NCBI GenBank assembly: GCA_028752905.1
Contig: JAQNBH010000012.1
Span: 26,173,816 to 26,237,815, forward strand
Direction of reading: 5' to 3'
Origin: Cladorhizidae sp. MBARI D1340-BT2
Taxonomy: Eukaryota > Porifera > Demospongiae > Poecilosclerida > Cladorhizidae
Length of the DNA: 64,000 bases
Below the pieces are notes generated by a model that did not search any database, was not told where the DNA came from, and saw nothing but the letters and a program-made list of their open reading frames with translations. Position numbers and translations under genes: made by a program. Each line of letters opens with the position of its first letter. Within the stretch, counting starts at the first letter, position 1. Shown here piece after piece: positions 54,284-64,000 of the stretch.

Positions 54284-56429
54284 AACTGAAATGTCCCCGA
54301 AAGAATTGCCTTGATCACCTCCACAAATGTGTAGTAGTTATAATTATACTGACACAAATTTATAATATATGTTCACTCATCAAAATATAATCAAGGCCAT
54401 AGCTACTGGTCAGACTAGTCAGATTTTAGATTGACCAATATTGTGGACATAATAATATATATATATATATATAAATATACATATGTATATTATGTAACTC
54501 AAGTTCTAGATTCTTGAACACAGTTTATCAGTCTTCTAGATATAAAGTTAATGATAATCACAAGTATGCTGGAGTACCACATGTTTCTATGGTGACATTT
54601 GCCATGAAACACCACGGCAATCAGAAAGCATGAAAACAGATGATGGGAGCACTTTATTTACCTATTGGTAATCAATATTATATCACAAACTAATAATAGA
54701 GCAAAGGCACTAGGAATGATTCTAGGTAACCTATGCAGCTTTTATGCAAAGAAGGGCTTCCAAAAAGAGCAGTAAGGACCTAATAAGAGCCTGTTAATAA
54801 TGACAGTTATAATAATCAACCACTTCTCATTTTTCTTGCTTTCTCATTAAACTGGAAGTATGGTTCTTGTACTCTTATATCACAATTCAGCATTCTACTG
54901 GGCATGTGCAGATACAAAATAACACATTTTGAACAAATTAATTATTTTGTGAGATGTCTGGGTTTGCATCTGTTGATTATCGTCTGAAAGTATATCTCAC
55001 AGTCGATGGTGATTTCAAAGACTTCATAAATTATAGATGGGATATATAACAATAATATAAGAGTCTAGAAAGAGTTTGGTGCAATTATACAAAGCACATA
55101 GTGCATAAACATATTATAGTGTTAATTTGAAACTTATCCTACTTACCAGAAGTCAAATAAAAATTATTATATAGAGACTAAGTACATACAAAATTCAAAG
55201 TTTTTCCCATATTAAAAATGAATTGCTACATGTCATGAATATATCCATAACTGATTACTTAGTTCCTGGAAGCTATTATGCTGAGGACAATTTCTTAGGC
55301 TTTTTAAAGAAGGATCCTCAACCCATCCCAACAGACCTCCACTGCTCATGCAATATGAGGTCCAACTATGAGCCTGGTACAGGCTGACACCTAAGGAGAA
55401 CCTACTCTATCAGGTTTCTCATGGTTTCCCGATAGATCCAGAAGGCTATCCTTGAGGCTTGAAATGTTTAAAATTAAGACCCCCATGGTAAGGAAGAGAT
55501 GACCAATCCAGTCTTCTGCACCAAGAAGTCACGCTTCTGCAGGATGTTGAGAATCTTGCAGCCTTTCTCAAGACACATCCACAACCCTCAGGGAAGAGAG
55601 AAGTACATGAGGGAGGGGTCAGGATAGAGAGCCAGATGTGTCGGCAACCTCTGGCCTTTGATCATCAATAAAGATATTTTCATAACTCATTTTGAAGAGC
55701 AAACAAAGAGCTCCAAAATGAGTTTGTGATCAAAACTAAAATTTGTACCAAGGCAATGCTATCATTGCTTTTGACTAAAAAGTTAGCCTCATGTAAACAT
55801 TGCAGTTTAATTTTTCTTCAATGAGACCTCCTCTTTCCTGTTCAGGCTGACATCACTTGTATCTTGATCAGTTCTTGATCTTGACTTGCTTCAGGCACAT
55901 GTGTCTGTGAGAGAGAGGAAGAAGTCAACAAATATGTACAGTATGGCGTGGATATCACCTTGCTCTAAGCACCATTCTCATGTAATTGAGTGTTGTGTGT
56001 GTGTGTGTGCAGGGATGTATACAGAAGAAAATTTTCCGGAGGGGGTGGGGTGGGTGGGTTGGGGTGTGTATGGTGTCTTCTAACATTACACTTTTATTTA
56101 GTATGTGGTAGACATGCCACAGTGCCCAAATCTGCAATGGTTGTTTCCACACGGAATTTTGTTAATGTGCAATGATTTGGTCCACCTCGATAGTCAACAG
56201 AGCAATAATTATAGTAAGTCAAGAGGTTATCCTGAGAAGGAAGGGCAGACAAAAAAGTTTGGCCATAATATAGAAGCTGTTATTGTATCCTGTGCAGTGT
56301 GCACTGATGACCTTAGTGGTTTTCTTCAGTGTCCTAAGAGGAAAAGTCGACCATACAACAAGCGCTTCAACCAAAGACTCGTTCAATATTCGATGCTAGC
56401 TAATCATCATTCAGATTTCTTCATGCATG
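54284..56429. other. Unassigned sequence
   Basis: A TA microsatellite lies near 54454-54475 and a TG microsatellite at about 55993-56010, followed by a G-rich run near 56038-56070. Frames around 56105-56455 immediately precede the Mutator-like fragment but show no recognised domain. Nothing in 55250-55900 could be assigned. Confidence 0.35.
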
Positions 56430-57010
56430 TTAACAATCCCAGAGGCTATGGGTGATGCTGTGGGGATGAAGGATGCAGTGATGGCAACTTCCTTTCACTC
56501 CTTCTCCACTGATAGCCATCCTCAACACTACTTGTGCCATATTGGAGAGATGTCCTGGAGCAAATTCTAGTGCATCCAGGCCAAGTGTGAGACTCCCCTC
56601 ATACAAGCCTACCATACATGTCAAGGAAGTACCCCTAAAGCTCTTCTCGGATGCTTTGATGGTGCAACACGTTCTTGAAGCTAACCAGAACGAGTCATTC
56701 AACAGCCTCATCTGGAACAGATGTCCCAAGTCAGAGTTTTCACCTACAGTTGTGGAGGTCACTGTTGATTTGGTAAGTGTGATTTTCAACTCTGGCCAGG
56801 CAGCACTGGAGGATCTGTAGCAGTAACCTAAGTATGGTCTGGGTTGGGACATCTTCTAGGATAATATTCGTATCTGGGAGGTGAATATAATGGGAGAGAG
56901 CTGGCAGTGACACCAGGTGAGGTTGGACAGGGTGAGCACAGATGAGGAGCAGAGGTGAGAGACAGTTATGGAGGAGGAAGGACAGCATTCTATCCTTTAC
57001 ATGTACCTGG
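56430..57010 (+). pseudogene. Mutator-like transposase, C-terminal fragment
   Basis: Pieces in three + frames follow the order of animal Mutator-like transposases: MKDAVMATF with FHSFSTDSHPQHYLC-like text, KLFSDALMVQHVLEANQNES and FNSLIWNRCPKSEF, then VVEVTVDLVSVIFNSGQAAL. Finally VRLDRVSTDEEQR and VMEEEGQHSILY. The family signature is Q.NESFN..IW.RCPK..F....V..AV..A...FN.G, matched closely here. The N-terminal half, where catalytic acidic residues should be, is not seen. Stops and frame changes make it inactive. Confidence 0.78.
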
Positions 57011-57644
57011 TACAACCAGGCCTTGCATTACAAGTGGTAAAGCCACATTCACTCCTGCCTTTTTTGTTAGACACTTTTCTAAGAGCTTTGAATTCGCAGA
57101 AGATTTCACTTCACAAACAGGTATTTAAGTGCAGAAGAATGGAGGACAGGTAAAAGTCAAGTCACAGTGGAGAAATGTGAGTGCAAAATGAAAATGGTGT
57201 ACCTACATCCCAACAACAATGCTATCACTTCAGGAGTGATTTTCCAAGAATGTGTGTAGTGAACTGCCAAATAAAATCTCAACTTAAAAATTTACAAAAT
57301 CTGCTTTATTATAGCTAGCAATAATTATCATCATATCAGATTTCATTTTGAAGCATCAGGTAATTTGTAATACATGGATATGTGCTGCCTTTGCTCTATA
57401 AATTTGCTTTAGTGTTGTTTTGGGCATTTTGCTCTGAGACAACAACGTATTGGTAATACTAGTATGTCCATACAAACATAGGTGGTAAATAGTTCACTAG
57501 GTTGGGGATTTTTTCCCCTAAGGGTTAGTAAACACGGTATATTTGGATGAAAATGGTCATAAATAATAAAATTGTAAGCTATGGTATTAAGAGGATAATG
57601 GTTATTATTATTTCAAAGAGACTCATGAGTTGGTTTCGCCTGCC
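57011..57644. other. Unassigned sequence left of the piggyBac element
   Basis: No gene was recognised between the Mutator-like fragment and the TTAA of the piggyBac element. Confidence 0.4.
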
Positions 57645-57648
57645 TTAA

Positions 57649-57666
57649 CCCTTTCACTGGTGATTG
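57649..57666 (+). repeat. piggyBac left terminal inverted repeat
   Basis: CCCTTTCACTGGTGATTG directly after TTAA at 57645-57648; pairs with 63533-63550. Confidence 0.8.
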
Positions 57667-58458
57667 TTTTCATAAACATACCCTATGTGAAGATATGCCT
57701 TGCTATCTCAGCAATACTTCGTAAAACTCCCTAGCAACCATCCCACATGCCATAAAAACATACTACTACAAAACCACATTGAGACGAATCTTATTTGAAC
57801 TTGGTAATTCTTGTTTTGATGTGTGTAAAATAATAAGCTACGCACCTTCATGTATAATTTATCATACAGGTATTTTAATCATTATAATTATATAGGCTAC
57901 AAAGATACATGATATACTGTGAAGATTCAAATACTGTAGGCAACAAATGTAGAAATAAGGTTCAAGGGACTCTAAAACGAAGCGCCCTATATATCACAGG
58001 AATGAATGTGTCTTTATAATATATAATAATGAAAACATAATACTTTACGTCTACAGTGTGTACCACAATTTGATATTTGATCTGATTATAGCATTCTAGA
58101 AGTGTGAATACATAATATATGACAGAACAATACATGACCATCACAATGATAACAGAGAAAGAAAATACCATGCAGAAACCAATAATTGCAACAAACAACA
58201 TACAGATTGAAGTAAAACACAAGGATACTACTGGGTGAATTCTACCATGGTGTGATGTTTGGAAGGGGAACAAAACAGTCCTTCTTTGTGACACAGAAAA
58301 AAAAATCACCCAAATTAGCAAGCAGAGCTTCAGAGTCAACACTGGTCTGGCCAAGGGAAGACGAGATACCATCACCTTCTTGGCGTCATACCAAGATACT
58401 GACTACTGAAGTTCATGATAGTGCCTTTAATACATAGCACTTACTTTATTAAATACTA
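57667..58458. other. piggyBac 5' non-coding region
   Basis: Between the left terminal repeat and the first transposase ATG. A 137-residue hydrophobic - strand frame at 58375-57962 has no recognised domain and is probably chance in AT-rich DNA. Confidence 0.5.
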
Positions 58459-58620
58459 ATGGAAAAAAGACAATGTTTCTCTTTGGAGGAGGTCTTTAAG
58501 GCTTTGGATGCAGATGGGGACTTTGATGAGCCATTTGCTGATGAAAGTGATGAAGAATTTGAAGGCCTGCAGGAAGGTAAAGTGAACAAACAATATTTGA
58601 AGAGGAAGCTGCTCATTCTT
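58459..58620 (+). pseudogene. piggyBac transposase N-terminus
   Basis: The frame starts MEKRQCFSLEEVFKALDADG and continues DFDEPFADESDEEFEGL. This short acidic N-terminus with a D-x-D-F-D-E-P and SD-E/D-EF pattern is common in piggyBac transposases of animals. It is followed by Ser/Thr/Pro-rich text in shifting frames and then by the 33-bp array. The catalytic part lies 1.4 kb downstream on the same strand. Confidence 0.75.
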
Positions 58621-58824
58621 CTGCGATACCTACTGCATTATACACCTCACCTTTCATCAACCATCTACCCAAGTACATTTGAATGTCGCTTTTACCCCAC
58701 CCATCTCAGTAAAAGACTCCATGGTTGCTTCCACATCAGACTCAGCAAACACTACTACTACCTGCTACGTTTACCATCATCGCTATCGACAACACAAACT
58801 TCCAAATCCCAGTGGCGTGGTAAA

Positions 58825-59800
58825 TATACTGATGTGGTCTGAGGCTGGGGTGTGGTCAATACTGATGTAGTTTCAGGCTGGGATGTGATCGATACTGATG
58901 TGGTTTAGGGTGTGGTGTGATGTAGGATTGACCACACCCTATCCTCAACAGCAGTATAGACCACACCCCTTCTTAAACTACATACCACATCAGTAATTGA
59001 CGACACCCCGGCCTCAAACCACATTAGTATTGGCCACACCCCAGCCTCAAACCACATCAGTATTGACCACACCCACTCCTCGAACCAAATCAGCAATGAC
59101 CACACCCATTCCTCAAACCACACCACTATTGACCACACCCCATCCTCAAACCACATCAGTATTGACCACACCCCAACATCAGCCACATTGGTATTGGCGA
59201 CATCACAGCCTCAAACCACATCAGTATTGGCCACACCCCTTCCCAGAACCACATCAACATTGACCACACCCCTTCATCAAACCACACCAGTATTGACCAC
59301 ACCCCGTCCTCAACCCACATCAGTATCAACCACACTTCTTCCTCAAACCGCATTGGTATTGACCACACCCCACCCCAACTCACATCAGTATCGGCCACAC
59401 CCCTTCCTAAACCACATCAGTATCAACCACACCCCTTCCTCAAACCACATCGGTATTGACCACACCCCACATCAATAGCGACCACACACCCTCATCAAAC
59501 CACATCAGCATTGACCACACCCCTCCCCCAAACCACATCGATATTGACCACACCCCATCCTCTACCACATCAGTATCGACCACACCCAGACCTCAAACCA
59601 CATTGACCACACCCGCGCCTCAAACCACACATTGACCACACCCTAAACCCAAACCACATCAGTATCGACCACACCCAGCCTCAACCTACAGCAATATTGA
59701 CCATACACCAGCCCCAACCAACATCATTATCGACCACACCCACTTCCATACCCAGCTGCAACCAACATCAGTATCAACCACACCCACTTAGCCCCAACTC
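58825..59800. repeat. 33-bp tandem array inside the piggyBac transposase, with inverted units
   Basis: About 26 copies of a unit like CCTCAAACCACATCAGTATT plus GACCACACCCC and a variable end, 33 bp = 11 codons (PQTTSVLTTP-like). At the left edge, about 58830-58912, two to three units are in the opposite orientation (GAGGCTGGGGTGTGGTCAAT), giving a head-to-head junction near 58918. The array sits between the transposase N-terminus and the conserved region at 59940, in the low-complexity linker position. Confidence 0.93.
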
Positions 59801-59862
59801 AATCTTATACAGACTCAACAACAATCCAACCATCACCTACTTTCACTGCTACCTCCTCAGCC

Positions 59863-61240
59863 TTGCCATCCACCGTCTCTTCCACACAGACATTGCCTCC
59901 AGTTTGGTCCACAAACCTAGTGACCCCTACCATTTATCCATTCACAAACTCAGTAGGACCTACAGTTCCTATTCCGGAATCACCACTGGAGGTATTTGAA
60001 CTTTTTTTAACACCTAACATAGTGGAAGAGACAGTAGATCAGACAAACAAGTATGCTGAAGAGGTCATGGGTGCTGAAGCCTATGTTTCTTGGAAAGAAA
60101 TTACCAAGGATGACATTCAAGCATTCAAAGCTTCAGCATTCTAATGGGAATTAATCACCACCATCCACAGAAGACTACTGGAAGAGGATCCCATCCACAA
60201 CTACAAACCAATAGTCCAAAGAATATCTAGGGATAGGTACAGGGATATTTCAAGATTTGTACATTTTTCTACAATTTCCACAAGGGCTGTGCAAATTATG
60301 ACAGGTTGGGGACAGGTTGGGGAAAATCCCACCTCTTGTCAGCCCCACACAAGTTTTCATCCTACGTACAGCCCGAACTGTGAGATAGCAATTGATGAGG
60401 CTATAATTAACTTTCAGGGACATTCATCCCTGAAACAGTACATGCCCATGAAACCCATCAAAAGAGGTATCAAGGTGTGGGTTCGGGCTGATAGCTGAAA
60501 GCCTTTTCCTCGCAGTTCGAAGTATATACAGGGAAAAAGAAAGGTGCAGTTGAACAGCACATGGGAACAAGAGTGGTCAAGGACCTAACTGAGGACCTAC
60601 AAGGCAAGTAGCACCATGCCTATTTCAACAACTTTTTTTTAACCTCCCACAGCCTGTTGGTTGATTTGGAGAGGAGAGGGTTCTATGGATGTGGGACTGC
60701 CAGGAAAGACAGGTGTGGTTTCGCTGAGGAGCTGAAGAAAGCCAAATTCAATGCAAACGCATGGCAGGACTGAGAGATCGTCATGGCTATGTACACCAAC
60801 AGCGCCCCCAAGAGTGTCACCTCAGTCATTCGGCATACGAGCAATGGCAGTAGAGAGGAAATAAGCTTCCCCCTAGTTATACAGTCCTACAATAAATACA
60901 TGGGAGTGTGGACAAAAGTAATCAGATCAGATATTATAGGTGTCATGTGAATAGCAGAAAGTACTACAAATACATATATTACTTTCTGATCGATGTGGCT
61001 ATCACAAACGCTTTCATTCTGCACAAAGAGTGGTCTGGAAGAGGCAGTGAATTTACGATCAAGAAGTTCCAGGATTCAGCTGGCCAAGGAGATCATCGGA
61101 GGTTATCGTAGCTGATGCAGAGCTGGGTGTAGTGGCTCCATTATCAAGCAGCTTCCTTTTCCCCACTTCCCAATAAAGAACCCTGCAACATCTGGGAAGT
61201 GCAGTCGAGGTAATTGCACTTATTGTTATACCCACAACTT
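59863..61240 (+). pseudogene. piggyBac transposase, catalytic and C-terminal region
   Basis: The start is PLEVFELFLTPNIVEETVDQ and TNKYAEE, the classic opening of the piggyBac domain. After a frame break comes SRDRYRDISRFVHFS, then CEIAIDEAIINFQGHSSLKQ and YMPMKPIKRGIKVWVRADS, with the first catalytic Asp in AIDEA. The second should lie in a y-D-N-F-F-t-S motif; here AYFNNFF shows Asn instead. Then YNKYMG with VDKSNQIRYYRCHVNSRKYY and KYIYYFLIDVAITNAFILHK, matching the conserved C-terminal part. A Cys-containing tail follows near 61195-61260 (CSRGNCTYC). Many stops and frameshifts; inactive. Confidence 0.88.
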
Positions 61241-61824
61241 ATTCTTTTCTTATGTGTGCATCCCATTACTCATGTAACTAGGCTGGCTTTAATACTAGCA
61301 TTTGGTTGATACTAGCCATTCTTATGCATTTGCCGTATTTGCGTTCATTTATTAAAAAAACAAAAAGAACAAAACCCCAAAAAACAGAAGCATCTGACAG
61401 CCAATGGTGGTGCCAGTTATGTGGCATATGGAGTGAAATCACAAGCACTGACTGCTACCTACGGTGGCACAAAAACAAATTATAGTTCTGTTATTGGACT
61501 ACTTCTCTCTCCTATGTACCAATATACTACATTCTAGTCATATAAAATGTACTTGTGAGAAAGTGGGAAATTAAAGTTGCTTCATAGTTCAAGGGGTTAG
61601 GGTTTCTTGTTTCAGCTCCACTGCTCTCTCCTTTTCATGCCCACCCATGGGGGTGATGGAAGGTTAGTAGGACATTGGATTGAGGTTTAATAGACAAAAA
61701 AATCTATGGATGGTGGATGGACGTACAAAACTCCGTATTATACCTACAGTTCAACTTATCTGAGCTAGCAGCTACACATTGAATGCGTTCCAAATGTTAA
61801 AAAATATGGATGAAGTGGCTTTTA
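61241..61824. other. piggyBac 3' non-coding region before the Merlin insertion
   Basis: No gene was seen. A short A-rich run lies near 61350-61385. Confidence 0.45.
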
Positions 61825-61852
61825 CGACTCCAGCCATCAAGAAATCTGTGCG
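61825..61852 (+). repeat. Merlin terminal inverted repeat, left
   Basis: CGACTCCAGCCATCAAGAAA and then TCTGTGCG; inverted partner at 63201-63228. Confidence 0.85.
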
Positions 61853-62144
61853 TATTTTTTAATTTCATGCACGCGCGTTTTGGGGGTTCATGCGGGAAAC
61901 AAAAGTACGGAAATCTCATCCAAATCAGAATAATTCACAATCCAAATTTCATGAAATATCATCCAAATAAAATAATAATACAATGAAAGTAATTTATTAT
62001 TAACTAACTAACAATTAAAAATTAAACTATTAATGAAAGTCTAATCCATATTTCAGAATAATTTACAATCAAACAGGGTATTGGGTTTTAATTTCTGCTA
62101 ATAATTATGTTATAAGTGAAAGCCACAGTTGTTCCATTTAGCTC

Positions 62145-62225
62145 ACGCCACATAAATTCATCTAGGTAGGATGGGAGCTGGTGGCGATGAACTCATTTCA
62201 CCCGCTTGAGCTTCACCTGCTTCAC
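62145..62225 (-). pseudogene. Merlin transposase, exon 4
   Basis: After the acceptor TTGTGCAG the frame reads VKQVKLKRVK, a TGA, then VHRHQLPSYLDEFMWREL. It matches the ISXO2 C-terminal motif K..RMKG.HRHQLPSYLDEFMWRE. The TGA sits where the family has Gly, one base change away. With the indels in exon 3 it shows the gene is inactive. Confidence 0.75.
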
Positions 62226-62284
62226 CTGCACAATATAATAATTGTTGTTGTTAAAAAAAAAATTACGTTCCACACAAACCATAC

Positions 62285-62490
62285 CCTGTTCCAATAGGAC
62301 TCAATATGTTGGGTGTGCACACCCTATTTATAAATTCAATGGACTCTCTCATCCATAATCCCAGGCAGAGTAGCCACCTGCCTATAAGCTGCCCACTGGT
62401 CCGAATGGATTATTGATCCAGGTGCAACATGCGCCTGAATGATGGGTAGCAAGGTGGCTGCATCTCTCTGGTCCACAACTTGCATGTAAC
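62285..62490 (-). pseudogene. Merlin transposase, exon 3
   Basis: Begins LGYMQVVDQRDAATLLPIIQ across the splice, then AHVAPGSIIHSDQWAAYRQV and, after an indel-disturbed stretch, GVHTQHIESYWNR. The Asp in IIHSDQWAAY and the Glu in HTQHIESYWN are the second and third members of the ISXO2/IS1595 catalytic D-D-E set. The donor is GTATGG at 62284-62279. Frame disturbances around 62345 (stops in the expected reading) break it. Confidence 0.8.
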
Positions 62491-62552
62491 CTAAACACAT
62501 TTTCATTGAATTAAGATCTTTGAAATAGGCACAATACGTTTATCAAGTGTAC

Positions 62553-62628
62553 CAAGAGCAGCCGCATGGTCTGTGTCAACCAATCCAAATATCCAAATAT
62601 CCATAATAGGTGGGCGGCCTCTATGATG
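62553..62628 (-). pseudogene. Merlin transposase, exon 2
   Basis: A 76-bp exon reading HHRGRPPIMDIWIFGLVDTD and HAAALG. The HRGR and W.FGLVDT motifs are diagnostic for ISXO2-like transposases. It is flanked by AG acceptor (62630-62629) and GT donor (62552-62551). The two introns on either side are 52 and 62 bp. Confidence 0.85.
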
Positions 62629-62680
62629 CTAAACAGTCAATAACCAAAGTGATCATCCATTAAAGTATATCAAGTGATAC

Positions 62681-62960
62681 CATGGGTTTGTGTGTGAATT
62701 GTGACTCGTCTATTTGAATAACAGATCCAACACCAGCAAGCACAATCTGGTTCCGACATAGTACTGCAGAGCACACTTCCCTAAGCCACTGGTACACAGT
62801 AATTGCCATTTTCCTGTTACAGCCACACTCATCTGCTGCATCTAATACAGGTACTGCCTCACCCACCCACCAATATATTAATAGCAGCCATGTCTGAAGT
62901 ACCAGGTGAGATTTTGAGAAAAAACTCCCTGCTAATTGATTTCAGGAATTTACAACTTGG
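62681..62960 (-). pseudogene. Merlin transposase, exon 1
   Basis: The open frame reads LAGSFFSKSHLVLQTWLLLI and YWWVGEAVPVLDAADECGCN, then YQWLREVCSAVLCRNQIVLA and GVGSVIQIDESQFTHKPM, with the first catalytic Asp in QIDES. It ends at the donor GTATCA (62680-62675). The reading stays open upstream to about 62955, beyond the first ATG at 62866, and family text is recognisable there, so the true start is further 5'; the usual N-terminal zinc-binding part is not clear. Confidence 0.8.
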
Positions 62961-63200
62961 TCATGCCCCATCCTTCAGGTCCGCTTTTTTTCTTAGCGCC
63001 ATTGAACAACTACACCTATACACGGGTATAACATAGTATGTGATGGCTAGGTACCCCTTCTTACCTGGAACATGAAAAAGAAAGAGCTAGTAGACCGTTG
63101 CTGTTGACCCTTTCTTACCTGGAACATGAAAAAGAAAGAGCTAGTAGACCCTTGCTGTTGAGGTACCCTTGCTGTTGAGGTAGCCTATAACCTCTTCAAG

Positions 63201-63228
63201 CGCACGAATTTCTTGATGGCTGGAGTCG
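63201..63228 (-). repeat. Merlin terminal inverted repeat, right
   Basis: Inverted partner of 61825-61852: the - strand reads CGACTCCAGCCATCAAGAAA and then TTCGTGCG. Confidence 0.85.
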
Positions 63229-63532
63229 CTTGATCCAAAATATATATAATTATATAGCTTGCATTTCTCCAATGCTAGCGCGTGGCGTCATCTTCTGAGG
63301 GACTTCCAAGGGTCAGGCAAGTGAGTAGGATACGGCTATCGAAGTTTCTGTAGAGTCGAAGAACTCCTATCTTTAGCTGAACGCTCGATTATACTCTTTG
63401 GAACTCGAAATTTCGTATTCACAGCGGACACCAAAGCTTGACTAAATTCTTTTGTAATCAGGTAGCCAAGGCACCTCTTTCTCACTGGCCAATATTATCG
63501 TAAAACCCTTAAAATTAAGCCGTTTTCTTCAG

Positions 63533-63550
63533 TTTCCACCAGTGAATGGG
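63533..63550 (-). repeat. piggyBac right terminal inverted repeat
   Basis: The - strand reads CCCATTCACTGGTGGAAA from the TTAA at 63551-63554. A second weaker copy of the end (AACAGTGAATAGGTTAA) follows at about 63559-63576. Confidence 0.78.
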
Positions 63551-63554
63551 TTAA

Positions 63555-64000
63555 AGTTAAACAGTGAATAGGTTAAAAGGGTTGGCCCTAGATCCCTTCG
63601 ATTTGGATGTCAGGACCCGCTCTCCACTAAGCCCGCTCGTTATGGAGACGGCAAAGAAAGCGGAAAAAAGAAGCGTTCCGAATACGGGTATGTCGAAAGA
63701 ACACATTTAAAGCTAAAGTAGTTCTGAGTTAAAATGCTGTGCTAGCTAGCAGGTATAATACAATAGTCATGATTGAAAGTGCAAAGCCATGGTGAAGTTC
63801 TGGGACAGTGGGTAAATTTATTAGTACAAAGTCAGGTCAGTCCATCAGTTAAGACAACTTGAATTAAAAAAGTTCTTTTATAGGATAAAAGCAGAAACTT
63901 CATAGAAACATGTGTTTACAGGAAACAGATGTAATACAAGTAAAGAAAATTGACCTGACTTTAATAATGGCTTTGCATTCCTATATCTACCTACTTCTTA
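63555..64000. other. Right edge, unassigned
   Basis: An ATG at 63640 opens a short frame METAKKAEKRSVPNT that reaches a GGTATGTC donor-like site near 63688; this could be a first coding exon of a gene to the right, but the support is weak. An imperfect inverted repeat joins about 63778-63841 (GCAAAGCCAT, AAGTCAGGTCAG) with about 63951-63976 (TGACCTGACTT, ATGGCTTTGC). Confidence 0.35.

Larger units (their letters stand above)
61825..63228 (-). mobile_element. Merlin (IS1016/ISXO2-like) DNA transposon nested in piggyBac
   Basis: Inverted ends at 61825-61852 and 63201-63228 share CGACTCCAGCCATCAAGAAA and then differ slightly before GTGCG. Between them the - strand encodes an ISXO2-like transposase spread over four exons. 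The 1,404-bp length suits a Merlin element. The 8-bp flanks (GGCTTTTA and CTTGATCC) do not match, so a target duplication is not preserved or the true ends lie slightly further out. A 52-bp phrase around 63058-63150 (TTACCTGGAACATGAAAAAG) is tandemly duplicated near its 5' end. Confidence 0.8.
57649..63550 (+). mobile_element. piggyBac-type transposon, degenerate, TTAA-flanked
   Basis: Both outer edges are TTAA (57645-57648 and 63551-63554), the obligatory piggyBac target. The inner ends are inverted: CCCTTTCACTGGTGATTG on the left and, read inward from the right, CCCATTCACTGGTGGAAA, 13 of the first 14 bases matching. Inside are a broken piggyBac transposase (58459-61240), a 33-bp array within it, and a complete Merlin-type element (61825-63228) between the transposase and the right end. 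Without the Merlin insertion the element is about 4.5 kb, still long because of the array. Confidence 0.82.

Noticed and set aside
57962..58375. 137-residue hydrophobic - strand frame as a membrane protein gene
   Set aside because: No recognisable domain, irregular hydrophobicity typical of AT-rich DNA, and position within the 5' non-coding part of a piggyBac element.
62145..62960. Bacterial contamination because of the ISXO2-like transposase
   Set aside because: Three GT-AG introns interrupt the gene at motif-restoring positions, terminal repeats fit Merlin, and it is nested in a eukaryotic piggyBac.

Overview
The window reads as a repeat-rich stretch of a metazoan nuclear genome. It has spliced host genes with GT-AG introns, many classes of eukaryotic transposon in various states of decay, and almost no long intact reading frames. 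The transposon mix (Ty3/gypsy including a Gmr1-like element, CR1/jockey-like LINE, hAT/ZBED, hAT/ZMYM, pogo, piggyBac, Mutator-like, Merlin) and a ZU5/UPA-type gene fragment suit an early-branching invertebrate such as a sponge or cnidarian. That placement is inference; the sequence does not name a species. All calls come from reading translations and motifs by eye, without alignments or database searches.

Layout. 1-8.5 kb: the last three coding exons of the host gene for actin-related protein 3 (+ strand). Its two introns are filled with minisatellites, including a 3.35-kb array of a 66-67 bp unit. 9.4-11.0 kb: a decayed LINE (+) with a duplicated 3' end. 12.8-16.2 kb: a decayed CR1/jockey-like LINE (-). 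19.4-22.05 kb: a hAT/ZBED transposase fragment between large inverted arms that carry hairpin palindromes. 22.06-24.6 kb: a broken pogo-type transposase (+) with an internal 71-bp array.

26.86-36.05 kb: an old Ty3/gypsy relic (+) split by a 22-bp satellite of about 168 copies. Both edges of that satellite are in register with the relic's own pol codons, so it appears to have grown from the element itself. A young, almost intact Ty3/gypsy element (29677-33630, - strand, LTRs differing at one site) later inserted into the satellite. Its primer-binding region is perfectly complementary over 18 nt to its own LTR, which suggests self-primed reverse transcription.

37.5-41.3 kb: two exons of an M1 aminopeptidase resembling the puromycin-sensitive type (-), one with a stop, among several small tandem repeats. 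43.1-47.2 kb: a decayed LTR element (-) whose integrase lies upstream of its reverse transcriptase, as in the Gmr1-like group. 48.8-50.0 kb: hAT/ZMYM1-like relic (-). 53.4-54.3 kb: broken ZU5/UPA-type gene (-). 56.4-57.0 kb: Mutator-like transposase relic (+). 57649-63550: a piggyBac relic bounded by TTAA and terminal inverted repeats, with a 33-bp array in its N-terminal region and a Merlin-type transposon with three tiny introns nested near its right end.

The recurring theme is tandem expansion inside transposon coding regions (gypsy 22 bp, pogo 71 bp, piggyBac 33 bp) and inside host introns. The host genes appear unrelated in function; the mobile elements are layered and their nesting gives a partial relative chronology.
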